Below, piece after piece: positions 43,285 through 52,154 of a stretch of DNA of 64,000 bases. Under the pieces are notes generated by a model that ran no database searches, was not told the origin of the DNA, and was given only the letters and a program-made list of their open reading frames with translations. Within the stretch, counting starts at the first letter, position 1. Each line of letters starts with the position of its first letter. The stretch comes from Planococcus koreensis (GTDB taxonomy: Bacteria > Bacillota > Bacilli > Bacillales_A > Planococcaceae): positions 1 to 64,000 of the forward strand of contig NZ_RQII01000054.1 in assembly GCF_004761975.1 (NCBI RefSeq). Direction: 5' to 3'. A program made the translations under genes and the position numbers.

Positions 43285-43503
43285 CTGACTCACCCCTTAT
43301 ATGCATTTTTTATACAATATATCCTACACGATATCTCTATTGTAAGGGGGCTAATCACTGTGTACGGTGCAATTATGAATATTTCCCAACACCTGTAAAC
43401 ATACAAAAGCCATCTTCAAAATCGATGATTTCATTGAAGATGGCTTTTGGCGTATGCAACTGTAGTGAGTAAACGAAATCTTTTCGCACACAGGGGCGCG
43501 ACA
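43285..43503. repeat. Long direct repeat, copy A (about 219 bp)
   Basis: From CTGACTCACCCC to CACACAGGGGCGCG this sequence matches 51920-52140 in the same orientation at roughly 85-90% by eye. It includes TGTGTACGGTGCAATTATGA and ATATTTCCCAAC, followed by a hairpin with a perfect 15-bp stem (AAAAGCCATCTTCAA at 43405-43419 and its complement). No gene is inside. Repeat A and its partner bracket an 8.4-kb segment holding the nuclease-TerD, PLD-ATPase and SEC-C genes. Confidence 0.9.
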
Positions 43504-43598
43504 CTATTGATTTAGCTGTTTTTAGTAATTTACGGATTCTGCGCAACGCTAATGGGGAGGCGATTTTCAAGGTGTAATCATTTTACTAATAGAAACTA

Positions 43599-43631
43599 AA
43601 AGGAACAGGGAAGTCCCTGTTCTCCTTTTTT
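43599..43631 (-). terminator. Terminator after the nuclease-TerD gene
   Basis: On the minus strand GGAGAACAGGGA, a 2-base loop, and TCCCTGTTCC are followed by TTTT. The hairpin begins within a few bases of the stop codon at 43632. Confidence 0.8.
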
Positions 43632-45098
43632 TCATGCTAATTGAACTCCAAAGTTGGTGCATAATTGTTGAATATCAGACTGATAACCGTTTCCGACTGC
43701 AGTAAACTTCCAATCTTCGTTGTAACGATAGATTTCCCCAACTATCAGACAAGTCTCCGGACCACCACCATTGGCCAAATCAAACTGGAACATTTCTTCC
43801 CCGGTTTCTGCATTCGTCATCCGGATAAAGGCATTGTTCACCATGCTGAAATTCTGCTCTCGATTTAAAGCATCGTAGATAGTTACAATAAACACAATTT
43901 TTTCTACTTCGCTTGATACTTTATCCAGTTCCACGAAGACCGTTTCAGTATTGTTTCCTGCATTACGACTATCCTTCAATAAATTCGTGCTGCCATCTGG
44001 CGATTGAGGGTTGTTGTAGAATATAAAAAATTCTTCCTTCGGCACTTTTTGATTTTCATTCAAAAGGAATACATGAACGTCAAGATCGAACTCTGTTCCT
44101 TGCTGGCTGCTGACATCCCAGCCTAGTCCGACTTTGAGTTTCGTTAGCGGAGTGTCCTCCATAGTTAAGGAGACACGCTCACCTTTTCGTAATGATGGCC
44201 TCTTGGTTGGAGCAGGTGTCGTTTCAATTTCCACCAATTTGGTCGCTGGTTCTTCTGATTGAGGGGCTGACACTTCCGGTTGTTTCTCAGCAGGCTTATC
44301 TTCTTTCACTTCCGAATGGGCTGGTGTTTCAGATGCTACTTCTTCAGCCGGCACAGTAGTTGGGCTATCCAATTGTTCTACTCGCTCATCAGACATAATG
44401 ATGGACTCGTCGATAATGCTCAAATCCAATCTGTTCGCTCCTACCTGCTTGGCAATTGCCGTCGCTTTTTCAATCACTTTCTTTGTAACAGCATGTGGGT
44501 AAAAGTCTTTGACAACCAATTTGATGAACTCAGGCGGAAGTTCTTCAAGAGTCTTCTTAAATGAGGTGAGCAGTTTATCCCGAAAGATAATTTCCTCAGT
44601 GGCTTCTCGAATGCTGTTTGCTGATATCTTCGTGTAACTGAGTAAATTCAAGAAGTAAAAATCATAATCCGTGAGATTTAAAACATCTAAGGAGTAAAAG
44701 GGTTCGATATCCATTAGATTTTCATAGTAGAAGTCCGTAAAAAAGTGATAATTTCGTCCGTCTGTAATGATTCCCAGTTGTACTTCCGGAGTGGAATTAT
44801 AGTATTTCTGCAGTTGATGGTAATGCCTCTTAATATTGGTGTTTAAAGGCTTGGCCTCAATGATGATTTTGAAGTCACCCAAATCTAACGCATAATCCAC
44901 TTTGTCGTTGTTCCCCCGTAGGTTGGCCGGCTTGAACTCATGCTTCAACACATTCGGATCTGTTATGTCGTATCCGAGTGAAGTAAGGAAGGGAAGAATA
45001 AGAAAGTGCTTCGTTGTCTGTTCATTAAAGGTCATGTCTTCATCGGTGAGAATCTTCTTTAAATTATCAATTGATTTTTGTGCAGAAATATCGAGCAT
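43632..45098 (-). CDS. Fusion of HsdR-N-like nuclease domain and TerD domain
   Basis: A 488-residue two-domain protein. Residues about 10-150 resemble the N-terminal nuclease domain of type I restriction R subunits (HSDR_N type). It has TKHFLILPFLTSLGYDITDP, then the PD-(D/E)xK set D69 in NDKVDYALDLGDFKIIIEAK, with E81 and K83, followed by QLQKYYNSTPEVQLGIITDG. A helical part and a Pro/Glu-rich linker (about 245-300) lead to a C-terminal TerD domain (about 305-475) with LKVGLGWDVSSQQGTEFDLD, VFVELDKVSSEVEKIVFIV and RYNEDWKFTAVGNGY. The DLD calcium ligands are kept, but the usual GDNxTGxGxGDDE loop is reduced to AGNNTET. TerD proteins bind Ca2+ in stress and phage-related pathways; joined to a nuclease, a defence role is likely (inference). 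AAGGAGAGAGGCAT precedes the ATG. Confidence 0.85.
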   Translation of the reverse strand: MLDISAQKSIDNLKKILTDEDMTFNEQTTKHFLILPFLTSLGYDITDPNVLKHEFKPANLRGNNDKVDYALDLGDFKIIIEAKPLNTNIKRHYHQLQKYYNSTPEVQLGIITDGRNYHFFTDFYYENLMDIEPFYSLDVLNLTDYDFYFLNLLSYTKISANSIREATEEIIFRDKLLTSFKKTLEELPPEFIKLVVKDFYPHAVTKKVIEKATAIAKQVGANRLDLSIIDESIIMSDERVEQLDSPTTVPAEEVASETPAHSEVKEDKPAEKQPEVSAPQSEEPATKLVEIETTPAPTKRPSLRKGERVSLTMEDTPLTKLKVGLGWDVSSQQGTEFDLDVHVFLLNENQKVPKEEFFIFYNNPQSPDGSTNLLKDSRNAGNNTETVFVELDKVSSEVEKIVFIVTIYDALNREQNFSMVNNAFIRMTNAETGEEMFQFDLANGGGPETCLIVGEIYRYNEDWKFTAVGNGYQSDIQQLCTNFGVQLA

Positions 45099-45330
45099 AT
45101 GCCTCTCTCCTTTAGTTTTACTTGTTCCTACTTACCATCTTAAATCATTGTAACATTTATCCTTCAGAGGTAATTAATGTCAAGATTTTTTATATAAAAC
45201 AATCCCAAAGAAAAAAGAGAGGGATTAATAATTTCGCTTCCCAGGGAACGACAAAATTCACCAACAATTTATATGAAGGATTAAATAGTTTAAACCACAC
45301 ACAATATGTTGGTGTAGCCTGTGTTCCTAT

Positions 45331-45412
45331 GTATAAAGTACAAGTTGTAGTGTATTGTCAAAATCGTTTAGAATTTTTTCTTTCTTTGGGACTCAATTTC
45401 CTTAAGACGAAG
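45331..45412. repeat. Dispersed repeat, copy C1
   Basis: GTATAAAGTA...GTAGTGTATTGTCAAAATCG and TTTAGAATTTTTTCTTTCTT with the end GGGACTCAATTTCCTTAAG match 55606-55676 in the same orientation. It lies in the 338-base gap between the nuclease-TerD gene start and the end of the nuclease-like gene. I see no gene in the rest of the gap. Confidence 0.7.
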
Positions 45413-45437
45413 TCCTATTTTTTATCCTTTCAGTTTG

Positions 45438-46202
45438 CTATTGATTATTTTCTTTCCTAATTTTAAAACCTGCATATTTATGTGATTCCATACCTATAAC
45501 AGGTGCGTACCTAACATCTGAAATTCCTTTTATAAGCTCTGGAATTTGATCTATTCTGATTACCTCAATAGAGTGTGAAACAATATTAACAAAAATTAAA
45601 TAGTCTATTTTTTCTTTGAAGGTATTAATCCAGTCTAGCAGTTACCTGTCAGCACTTATTCTATATGTATCAAATATTTCTGCTGGCTCATTTTTTTTAG
45701 AAACTGCTGTTTGAATATTAATGTCTGTATACTCAATCAGAAAAATTCCCTGGCTAAATGTAGAAATATTTTTATCGTAACTTTCAATATGCTTTAGCCA
45801 GTTTTTCTTTATTGAGTTTATAATGTTGTAATGTGTATGTTCTTCAAATTTGCGACCGTAGGAATGGCTAAAAAGTATTTCCCCTTCTTTATTACTATCA
45901 AGTTCACTTAAAAAATTAGTTTCACTTTTTTTTTTGAAAACATTAGATTCCCTTATCTGTTTTGCACCTTTTCTGTCCTCTGACGAGGAAGTAACTGCAA
46001 AAAGTTCTATAAATCCATCATTAAAAACAAAATCGGGAAATTTATTAATATCAAAATTCGGCTTAGCTTCATTTATCCATTTTCTTAATTCGATATATTG
46101 TTTATGGGATAATCCAAAAAAATCTTCATCACTCATGTTATTCTTTACAAAATCTAGACAGCTTTGTTCAACATCATCTTGATAACTTTGGTTTTTACTC
46201 AT
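45438..46202 (-). pseudogene. Nuclease-like protein with an in-frame stop, last gene of the PLD-ATPase operon
   Basis: The frame starts at ATG 46202 (after GAGGAGTTTTATG) and is stopped by TAA at 45642-45644, then stays open for a further 67 codons to TAG at 45438-45440. The region after the stop reads as ordinary protein (LLDWINTFKEKIDYLIFVNI, then VSHSIEVIRIDQIPELIKGI), so the ancestral product was about 254 residues. Residues 58-90, with KFPDFVFNDGFIELFAVTSS, look like a PD-(D/E)xK core (PDF, then IEL...T). I do not recognise the family by name. The gene is AT-rich and 14 bases after the 69-residue gene. Either the operon is damaged or the truncated 186-residue form is what is made. Confidence 0.65.
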
Positions 46203-46240
46203 CATAAAACTCCTCTCAATAAACATTCCCTCCTACATCT

Positions 46241-46450
46241 TCATACCATCCCAAAATGTTTAAATGCAGCTAAAATATCTGCTTGCTTATTCTCGGGGCA
46301 TAGATATACCCGCTGATCGGGCGTGATTCTTCTAGCTGATATTCTCGGATTTAATCCATGCAGTTCTTTCATGTGCGCAATCCAACATGATTTCACTGCA
46401 TACCCATTTTCACTTTTTACATAAGTTTGAATATCCTTGTATGTGGCCAC
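46241..46450 (-). CDS. Conserved small protein, 69 aa, in PLD-ATPase operon
   Basis: A 69-residue soluble protein with ATYKDIQTYVKSENGYAVKS, CWIAHMKELHGLNPRI and a C-terminal QADILAAFKHFGMV. Similar short proteins with the pattern YKDIQxYVK...CWIAHxKE...GLxxR...AFxHFxMI occur in many Firmicutes and are often near restriction or mobile genes. I recognise the pattern but know of no established function; a small DNA- or RNA-binding fold is plausible. It starts with GTG behind GGGGGAAGAAAAG, 33 bases after the PLD-ATPase stop. Confidence 0.75.
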   Translation of the reverse strand: MATYKDIQTYVKSENGYAVKSCWIAHMKELHGLNPRISARRITPDQRVYLCPENKQADILAAFKHFGMV

Positions 46451-46483
46451 CTTTTCTTCCCCCTTAGGTATGAATCAGTTATC

Positions 46484-48559
46484 TTAACTAAATATTCTTC
46501 TAAAAACACTTTTCTTGAAGTACTTGTCATATTCAATGTATTCTTTAAATAATTTTTGATTGAGCAGTAAAACAGAACTATCCTCATTAATACATTCTGG
46601 TGGAAGGTAATTCACCAGCGTTTCACGATCCCTACGGTTTTGAGTTGAAAAATTATCAATATGGACGAGAACTGTGTTCTCTTTTCGGAAATCAAATGAG
46701 TCGGAATGGCTTGTATATAATTCCCGCCATAGTCGTTGTCCTCTTTCTTGGTAATCATTAAACTTCTCTTGAGGAAACCAAACTGGGAGAAACATACCAG
46801 CTTCTTTGTAATACTCTTTAAAAATTTCTCTTGCTCCGCTTAAAAAATCCTCAGTTGAATAAAACTCTTCACCATTTTTGATTTTTTCACCTATACGATA
46901 AGTAAAATCTTTATAAAGAGCCGGACTCGTTTCATTCATTAAATTGCTGAGATAAGTACTGGATTCCATCAATTTTTGATTCTGAAAAGTGTTATTAATT
47001 TGCAGATAGTATAGACGTGACGAAGATTGAGCGTTCGCATCAAAGCCAGTAGCATTTGTTGTTCCTATCAATACAGGATGGGCACCTGTAAGATTATTCG
47101 TAATGTCTTTGATCAATCGCTCTCCCTTATCCGCAGCTGCGCTCCGAAAGAACTTCGCATCAATTTCATCCACCAATAATGGACTGACATTTGAAGAGTG
47201 AAAGAAATCATTCAGCATGTTCTTTCCGCTTATTTTTTCATAAGACATATATGGATTTGTATTTCCAAGTAGCATACTAATGAACTCTAAAGCAGAGGTT
47301 TTACCGGACATCGATCTGCCAGCAATTATTAAAAAGGGTGGTATATGTCTTCGGACATTTTCTCTTCCTTCTTCATTTACGTAATGGTCTCTCATTTTCC
47401 AAATATGGGCGGAAACAAAAGCGTACAATATAGCTTCAGCAATTCTCGATTGCACTTTCGGATCGTTTTGCACTGTAAATAAATGATAGGAATCGATAAA
47501 TTTGTTGATAAGCTCAAGCTGCTTTTTAAGAGACTCAACGTCTTCTATCTTTTGAGTAAATGGACTAAGAAGCTTCTTTTCTTCTCCTTCAATATCGGGG
47601 AGTGGTGTGTAGAGAGTCTGGGAGGCGGTGTGATAGATGAGTTGTTGACGATGATCTGCATCTGCTGATTTTTTATTCATTTTTGATACCTTGCTTTTTA
47701 TTGTGACAGCCTTTGTTCGCAGAGTTTTAATGGGTAAAAACTCTCGGCTTTCCGTCTTTTTATTTACTTTAGTCATTACTTCAATAACCTGTTTGAATTG
47801 AGTCAGTTCTTCTTTTTGACTTTCCATTTTGTCAGCTGCCTGGTGAATTTCATCTACTTGGGTTTCTGTTAATTCCACCAATATGCGTTTATTCTCTACT
47901 TCATCCAAAAGAATATCCATTAACACTTCTGGATCGGCTATATTAACAGGCTCCAACAAGATTTTCGATTTCACTTTTTCTGGTATAAAATCTACCGTTT
48001 CTTGATAAATATCCTCAAATCGATTTTGATAAATTTCAAATAGCTCATGATTATCAAATACCAGCAATTCTTCATATTGTTTCTGATTCCCTAAAGCTGT
48101 CTCAGTAAAATTAGCTGAACCTATCATTACTCGGTTGCCCTTTGCTCCAGTAAGCAAATAGATCTTTGAATGAATAGGTGTTCCTTTTTTTGAATATCGG
48201 ATTTGAAACTGATTGTTTTGGATTTCTTGCTGGACATCTTTTGGCAAAGATTGAAAATAATCAATACGACTTTCAATGTCCATTAAACTTTCCAATCCTT
48301 TTGCAAAATTGCCAGCCACATGACCATCTTCAATACCCAGTACCAATTGGATGGATTTAAAGCGTTTGGCCGTCTTAAAGAAAAATTTATGGGAAGCTAC
48401 AAAAGATACTGCCTTTAAGTCGCTATAGACCTCTGTGTCAAAGAGTTCCCCCAATGACATCGTTTTTACATTACCATTTAGAACTACCTGCAAATAAGGA
48501 GTTTTCTCCGGCTTTACCTCGTCTTCTCCAAACAGATTTAACTGGCCATGATCACTCAT
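46484..48559 (-). CDS. PLD-family nuclease fused to a P-loop ATPase
   Basis: A 691-residue protein. Residues about 20-200 form a phospholipase-D-type nuclease domain with one HKD motif: GTPIHSKIYLLTGAKGNRVM (His130, Lys132) and IGSANFTETALGNQKQYEEL (Asn150). A coiled-coil spacer (about 230-350) leads to a P-loop domain with Walker A LIIAGRSMSGKTSALEFISM (about 410-430), Walker B VSPLLVDEIDAKFF and the sensor-like VLIGTTNATG. Single-HKD enzymes dimerise to make one active site; the ATPase may sense or move on DNA. The ATG at 48559 follows TGGGAGGTAAAAAG. It is the second gene of a four-gene minus-strand operon. I know of no named defence system with this exact architecture. Confidence 0.85.
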   Translation of the reverse strand: MSDHGQLNLFGEDEVKPEKTPYLQVVLNGNVKTMSLGELFDTEVYSDLKAVSFVASHKFFFKTAKRFKSIQLVLGIEDGHVAGNFAKGLESLMDIESRIDYFQSLPKDVQQEIQNNQFQIRYSKKGTPIHSKIYLLTGAKGNRVMIGSANFTETALGNQKQYEELLVFDNHELFEIYQNRFEDIYQETVDFIPEKVKSKILLEPVNIADPEVLMDILLDEVENKRILVELTETQVDEIHQAADKMESQKEELTQFKQVIEVMTKVNKKTESREFLPIKTLRTKAVTIKSKVSKMNKKSADADHRQQLIYHTASQTLYTPLPDIEGEEKKLLSPFTQKIEDVESLKKQLELINKFIDSYHLFTVQNDPKVQSRIAEAILYAFVSAHIWKMRDHYVNEEGRENVRRHIPPFLIIAGRSMSGKTSALEFISMLLGNTNPYMSYEKISGKNMLNDFFHSSNVSPLLVDEIDAKFFRSAAADKGERLIKDITNNLTGAHPVLIGTTNATGFDANAQSSSRLYYLQINNTFQNQKLMESSTYLSNLMNETSPALYKDFTYRIGEKIKNGEEFYSTEDFLSGAREIFKEYYKEAGMFLPVWFPQEKFNDYQERGQRLWRELYTSHSDSFDFRKENTVLVHIDNFSTQNRRDRETLVNYLPPECINEDSSVLLLNQKLFKEYIEYDKYFKKSVFRRIFS

Positions 48560-48599
48560 CTTTTTACCTCCCATTAATGAGAAATTGCTGAAAACTGTG

Positions 48600-49481
48600 T
48601 CAAAAGTTAAAGTGGCCCAATGCATATTCTCTTGCCAAATCAACTAACCTTTTGCCATGCACCGATAATCCGTTTTTATCAAAAACACTAACACTAAATT
48701 CTTTCTTTTCTTCATTTCGTCTAACTTCGCCCGTTGCTATAATGATAATCCTGTCATTTTCTTTTGCAAATCTCTCAATAAGATGAAACATTCCTTGATA
48801 TTCAGGCATTGCCGCAAAGAACGCTTCTTCAAATTTAATATCAAGGAAACTGCCGTTCTTTACCACTCTGACAATTGTTCTTTCTTTCGAATGTTCTAAA
48901 TCATAAAAGTAACCAATTATGGTTCTAGTATTCCATAAGTCTCCGTTTGTTAATGCATCTACATTCCTTTTTACCAATCTGCCGCCTTTCACTTCATTTA
49001 ATACTTGTGTTGCTTCCTCAGGATTTGTTACTAAAACTATTGAAAGCTGTTCTGATTTATTGATGCCGCTATTACGCCGTATTCGCTTATTTCTCTTTCT
49101 GCGGTTTTCTTCTTTTCTTTTTTCTCTTTCTTCATCTGACAGTAACTCCAACTCAAATCCTTGCTTCAATGACCGCCGGATCTGGTCTTCTGAAGCAATA
49201 GCAAGCGTCGTCCCGCTTCGGCGTTTTCTTGTTCCATCCTTTACTTCTTCAGTGTAATGAATACAATTTTCGCTATGGGGACTATTTCTCCATTTCCTTA
49301 GATAACTTCTCTTTTTATCACCAGGCATGACGACATAACACAACTTTGCGAAACAATTAACTTCACTGCAGAATAAGTTGCTCTTATAGGTTTTATAGTA
49401 TTTTTCTGGAGTGAGGGCAAATAAATCTATTTCTTCTTCTTTATTATTATTTCGAAAAATAGCAGTATATATAGTTGGCAT
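48600..49481 (-). CDS. Hypothetical Cys/His-rich protein leading the PLD-ATPase operon
   Basis: A 293-residue protein not recognised with certainty. Its N-terminal part has a likely zinc site, SNLFCSEVNCFAKLCYVVMP (C38, C43, C48) and NSPHSENCIHYTEEV (H69, C73, H75). This arrangement recalls the N-terminal region of CoiA-like proteins, where Cys pairs precede an H...H motif. A very basic stretch (REKRKEENRRKRNKRIRRNS) and a beta-rich C-terminal domain follow. DNA or RNA binding is plausible. The ATG at 49481 follows CGGAGGTAGACATT. It is 40 bases before the PLD-ATPase start, clearly in one operon. Confidence 0.7.
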   Translation of the reverse strand: MPTIYTAIFRNNNKEEEIDLFALTPEKYYKTYKSNLFCSEVNCFAKLCYVVMPGDKKRSYLRKWRNSPHSENCIHYTEEVKDGTRKRRSGTTLAIASEDQIRRSLKQGFELELLSDEEREKRKEENRRKRNKRIRRNSGINKSEQLSIVLVTNPEEATQVLNEVKGGRLVKRNVDALTNGDLWNTRTIIGYFYDLEHSKERTIVRVVKNGSFLDIKFEEAFFAAMPEYQGMFHLIERFAKENDRIIIIATGEVRRNEEKKEFSVSVFDKNGLSVHGKRLVDLAREYALGHFNF

Positions 49482-49681
49482 AATGTCTACCTCCGCTTTT
49501 CTACTTATCCAAAAATAAAGATAGTTATAATTACCCTCTAATAGTAACATATTTCCAATCTAATTTTTATAAATTTCTGTCTTTTTATTTTTAACAGAAG
49601 AAATCAGTAAGTGTTTTTCCCAAGTTTCAATTTTTATTCTGTGAGCTTTATAGATCCAATTAATTTGTATAGAAAGCAAAA

Positions 49682-49735
49682 AAACACACCCGCTGTTGAT
49701 GCAGCAGGTGTGTTAATATATGGAATCTTAATTAT
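49682..49735 (-). terminator. Terminator-like hairpin, ACACCCGC repeat type
   Basis: ACACACCCGCTG, loop TTGATG, CAGCAGGTGTGT forms an 11-12 bp stem with one mismatch. The trailing sequence TATGGAATCTTAATTATTAT matches that at 39350-39372. It follows the SEC-C gene stop on the minus strand. Confidence 0.75.
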
Positions 49736-49803
49736 TATATCGTGTCAGAATCATTAAGGGTTTTATAACAGCCTTGTAATTTACGAACGTGCCGCTAATC
49801 CAC

Positions 49804-51657
49804 TCACCCTAAAAACTCATCAACTTCCCCAATCCCATAAATCAACCAATAAACCAGCTCCGCTTCATCCTTATTTCCCTCCTGCAAACTGAAGTGCCTC
49901 GGAAAAGCACCGGGCTTCTTGCCTTCTTGCAGCAGTTTGAAAAGATGCGGATTGCGTTTCTTGATAAATTGTTTCATTTGGCTCCGTTCGTGCGGTTTCA
50001 GAACGCCGGTATGCAAATCGGAGAGATAGTGGAAATACATGCCGATTCCTGTATTGTCCTCCAAAGCAAAGCTATCCGTAAGATCACCCGCCTGTTCCCA
50101 TTTTCCCGCATGGATATAAGCGCTCAAGAGCAGCCATTTCGCGCCCTGGTGGTCGAGCGGATTCTTATCCATAATCTCCGTCAGCTGTTCAATCGCCTTG
50201 ACATATCTGCCCTGCTCCATCAGCCAGGCACCATATGAAAATAAAGCACGTAAGAACGGCCGGTTCGGCACATAGCCCCAGAGCACGTCGAAACTGTCAT
50301 CGAAGGTTCTGTAGCCGGTATTCAAAGCAGTCAAATAATGAAGCTCCTTTTCAACATCGTGCTCCACAAATTCTGCCATCAGCAAATTTGCGTCGCCGTT
50401 TTTCGGATTCAGTTCCAGCGCTTCCTGTGCCAGCCGTTCGCGTTCTTTGCCATCCTTTTCAAACGCTTCGTAGCAAAGCTGCTGCGCCCGATCCAGATCG
50501 GTTGCCGGCTTATATTTCACATTCGGCTGCTGCAGGACTTTATTGAAATCAGCTACCGATTTGGCGTTCTCAGTACGCTTCATCATTTCCCACAGCCCCC
50601 GCTCCGTCAGCCGCGGATCGGTCCCCATCTCAGTGACAACTTCTGGCATGATATACGGCTGCCGATATTGATTTTGATCTCGAGGTTGGGCATTTTCATC
50701 CTTGTCCAACCGTTCGATCACAAACCCGCCGACCATGTCTCTGTATTTTGACAGGGTGCCAACGGTTGTTCCGAGCTCTCCAGCGATGATCTGCTGCGTC
50801 AGAAAAACTTCTTCAAACAGCCCAAAGTCGTTTGCTGCCTGCAGGATTCCCGCTGTCACGCCTTCCGGTTTCCGCGCCTTCACAGGCACTTCCTTCAGAA
50901 ACGCAAATGCAATCCCTTCGATCACTTCATTATTTAAACCATAGTTATCAATAAAGCTGCTGACCAGTCCCATGACTTCATCCTGAAACGGAGTCAGGTC
51001 CAACTCTGGAATTGATTCCACAAATGGCCGGTATAAATCCAGCGGATCGTTCACTCCTTCTTTCAGCCGGGCAGCCAGTTCTTCAATGACTGTCTGCTGA
51101 AAAGCCGGAATCGTGATCAACCCTTCTGCCGGTTGCACAGTCGGCTTGCCGTCACGCAGACTCCTTAAAAAGACACCGAAAAGCCACTCGCCTTTTTTCG
51201 CCCCACCTGCATTAACCATCTGATGAATTTCTCCCGTCACTTTGTCACGGAGCTGAAGAATCCTGTTATCGACTTGTTGAACCTCGACAAGCATGTAGAA
51301 CGGCTCTTCCCACAGATCCAGCACGTCCAGCACCCGCTGCCGTTTCTGCGCTTTCTTCTGGCGGCCGATATAGCCTTTCCATATATCCACACGGTCATGG
51401 AATACATACGATTCGAAAGCCATTGCTTCAATCATATCTTTGCCAAAAACGTTCGATAAAACCGACTGCCAATTGCTGAAAAGCTGAGTCAATTGATGAA
51501 ACTCCTTCGGCTCCAGCCCGTGTTCCGCAAATCCCGTCATAATGGTTTCCAGTTCCGTATCCATCAGCTGCTGCAGATCCACTGCTTCTTCACGACCGCA
51601 GCATTTCTTATATTTCTCCCCGCTCCCGCACGGACACGGATCATTTCTTCCAACCAT
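49804..51657 (-). CDS. SEC-C motif protein with TPR-like region
   Basis: A 617-residue cytoplasmic protein. It begins with a complete SEC-C zinc motif, [18 protein letters not shown], the SecA-tail-like knuckle used for protein docking. A long helical body contains a probable helix-turn-helix ([20 protein letters not shown]) and TPR-like repeats towards the C-terminus ([20 protein letters not shown]-like, [20 protein letters not shown]). Function is unknown. Its GC content is clearly higher than that of the neighbouring island genes, so it may be resident DNA between insertions. CGAGGGGAAGGC supports the ATG at 51657; the frame continues up to 51717 without a ribosome site. Confidence 0.85.
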   Translation of the reverse strand: MVGRNDPCPCGSGEKYKKCCGREEAVDLQQLMDTELETIMTGFAEHGLEPKEFHQLTQLFSNWQSVLSNVFGKDMIEAMAFESYVFHDRVDIWKGYIGRQKKAQKRQRVLDVLDLWEEPFYMLVEVQQVDNRILQLRDKVTGEIHQMVNAGGAKKGEWLFGVFLRSLRDGKPTVQPAEGLITIPAFQQTVIEELAARLKEGVNDPLDLYRPFVESIPELDLTPFQDEVMGLVSSFIDNYGLNNEVIEGIAFAFLKEVPVKARKPEGVTAGILQAANDFGLFEEVFLTQQIIAGELGTTVGTLSKYRDMVGGFVIERLDKDENAQPRDQNQYRQPYIMPEVVTEMGTDPRLTERGLWEMMKRTENAKSVADFNKVLQQPNVKYKPATDLDRAQQLCYEAFEKDGKERERLAQEALELNPKNGDANLLMAEFVEHDVEKELHYLTALNTGYRTFDDSFDVLWGYVPNRPFLRALFSYGAWLMEQGRYVKAIEQLTEIMDKNPLDHQGAKWLLLSAYIHAGKWEQAGDLTDSFALEDNTGIGMYFHYLSDLHTGVLKPHERSQMKQFIKKRNPHLFKLLQEGKKPGAFPRHFSLQEGNKDEAELVYWLIYGIGEVDEFLG

Positions 51658-51814
51658 GCCTTCCCCTCGTTCCTTCACCTTTTCTTCCATCGTAGCGGGG
51701 TTTGGTGGGGGTGGCAAGGAGAGATATTGCTATTTCACTGAGATTTAGTTGTTTCTTTTCCAGCATTCCCCATATTCTCCCTGTGTCGCAAACATTTATG
51801 ACTATTTAAACTAA

Positions 51815-51915
51815 AACATGAAAATACATGAAGAATCTACCCCATTGCTGGGTTATATGGATTCTTCATGCAGGTTTAGTGAATAAATGAAATTGTGTGG
51901 AACACAGGGACGTGA
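51815..51915. repeat. Shorter relative of the long repeat with its own hairpin
   Basis: The perfect 11-bp stem CATGAAGAATC/GATTCTTCATG (51828-51870) is followed by AGTGAATAAATGAAATTGTG and GAACACAGGGACGTGATTT. That tail is the same as the tail of repeats A and B (GTGAGTAAACGAAATCTTTT...ACACAGGGGCGCG). It adjoins repeat B in the same orientation. Confidence 0.7.
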
Positions 51916-51919
51916 TTTA

Positions 51920-52140
51920 CTGACTCACCCATTGCATACATCGTTTTATACAATAAATTTTATATGATATCTCTATTGTATGGGGGTTAACTACTGTGTA
52001 CGGTGCAATTATGAATATTTCCCAACGCCTGTAAACATACAATAGCCATCTTCAAAATCGGCTGATTTCATTGAAGATGGCTTTTGGCGTATGCAATTGT
52101 ACTGAATAAACGAAATCTTTCCGTACACAGGGGCACGATT
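51920..52140. repeat. Long direct repeat, copy B (about 220 bp)
   Basis: Partner of 43285-43503, same orientation. It shares ATGATATCTCTATTGTATGG-like sequence, CTGTGTACGGTGCAATTATG, the AGCCATCTTCAA hairpin and the tail CGTACACAGGGGCACGATTT. It sits directly after the end of the MBL-fold gene and may serve as its terminator through the hairpin. Confidence 0.9.
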
Positions 52141-52154
52141 TTTTTAAATTTTTT

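Noticed and set aside
45122-45460. 112-codon plus-strand open frame
   Set aside because: No ribosome site, no recognisable motif, and it spans repeat C1.
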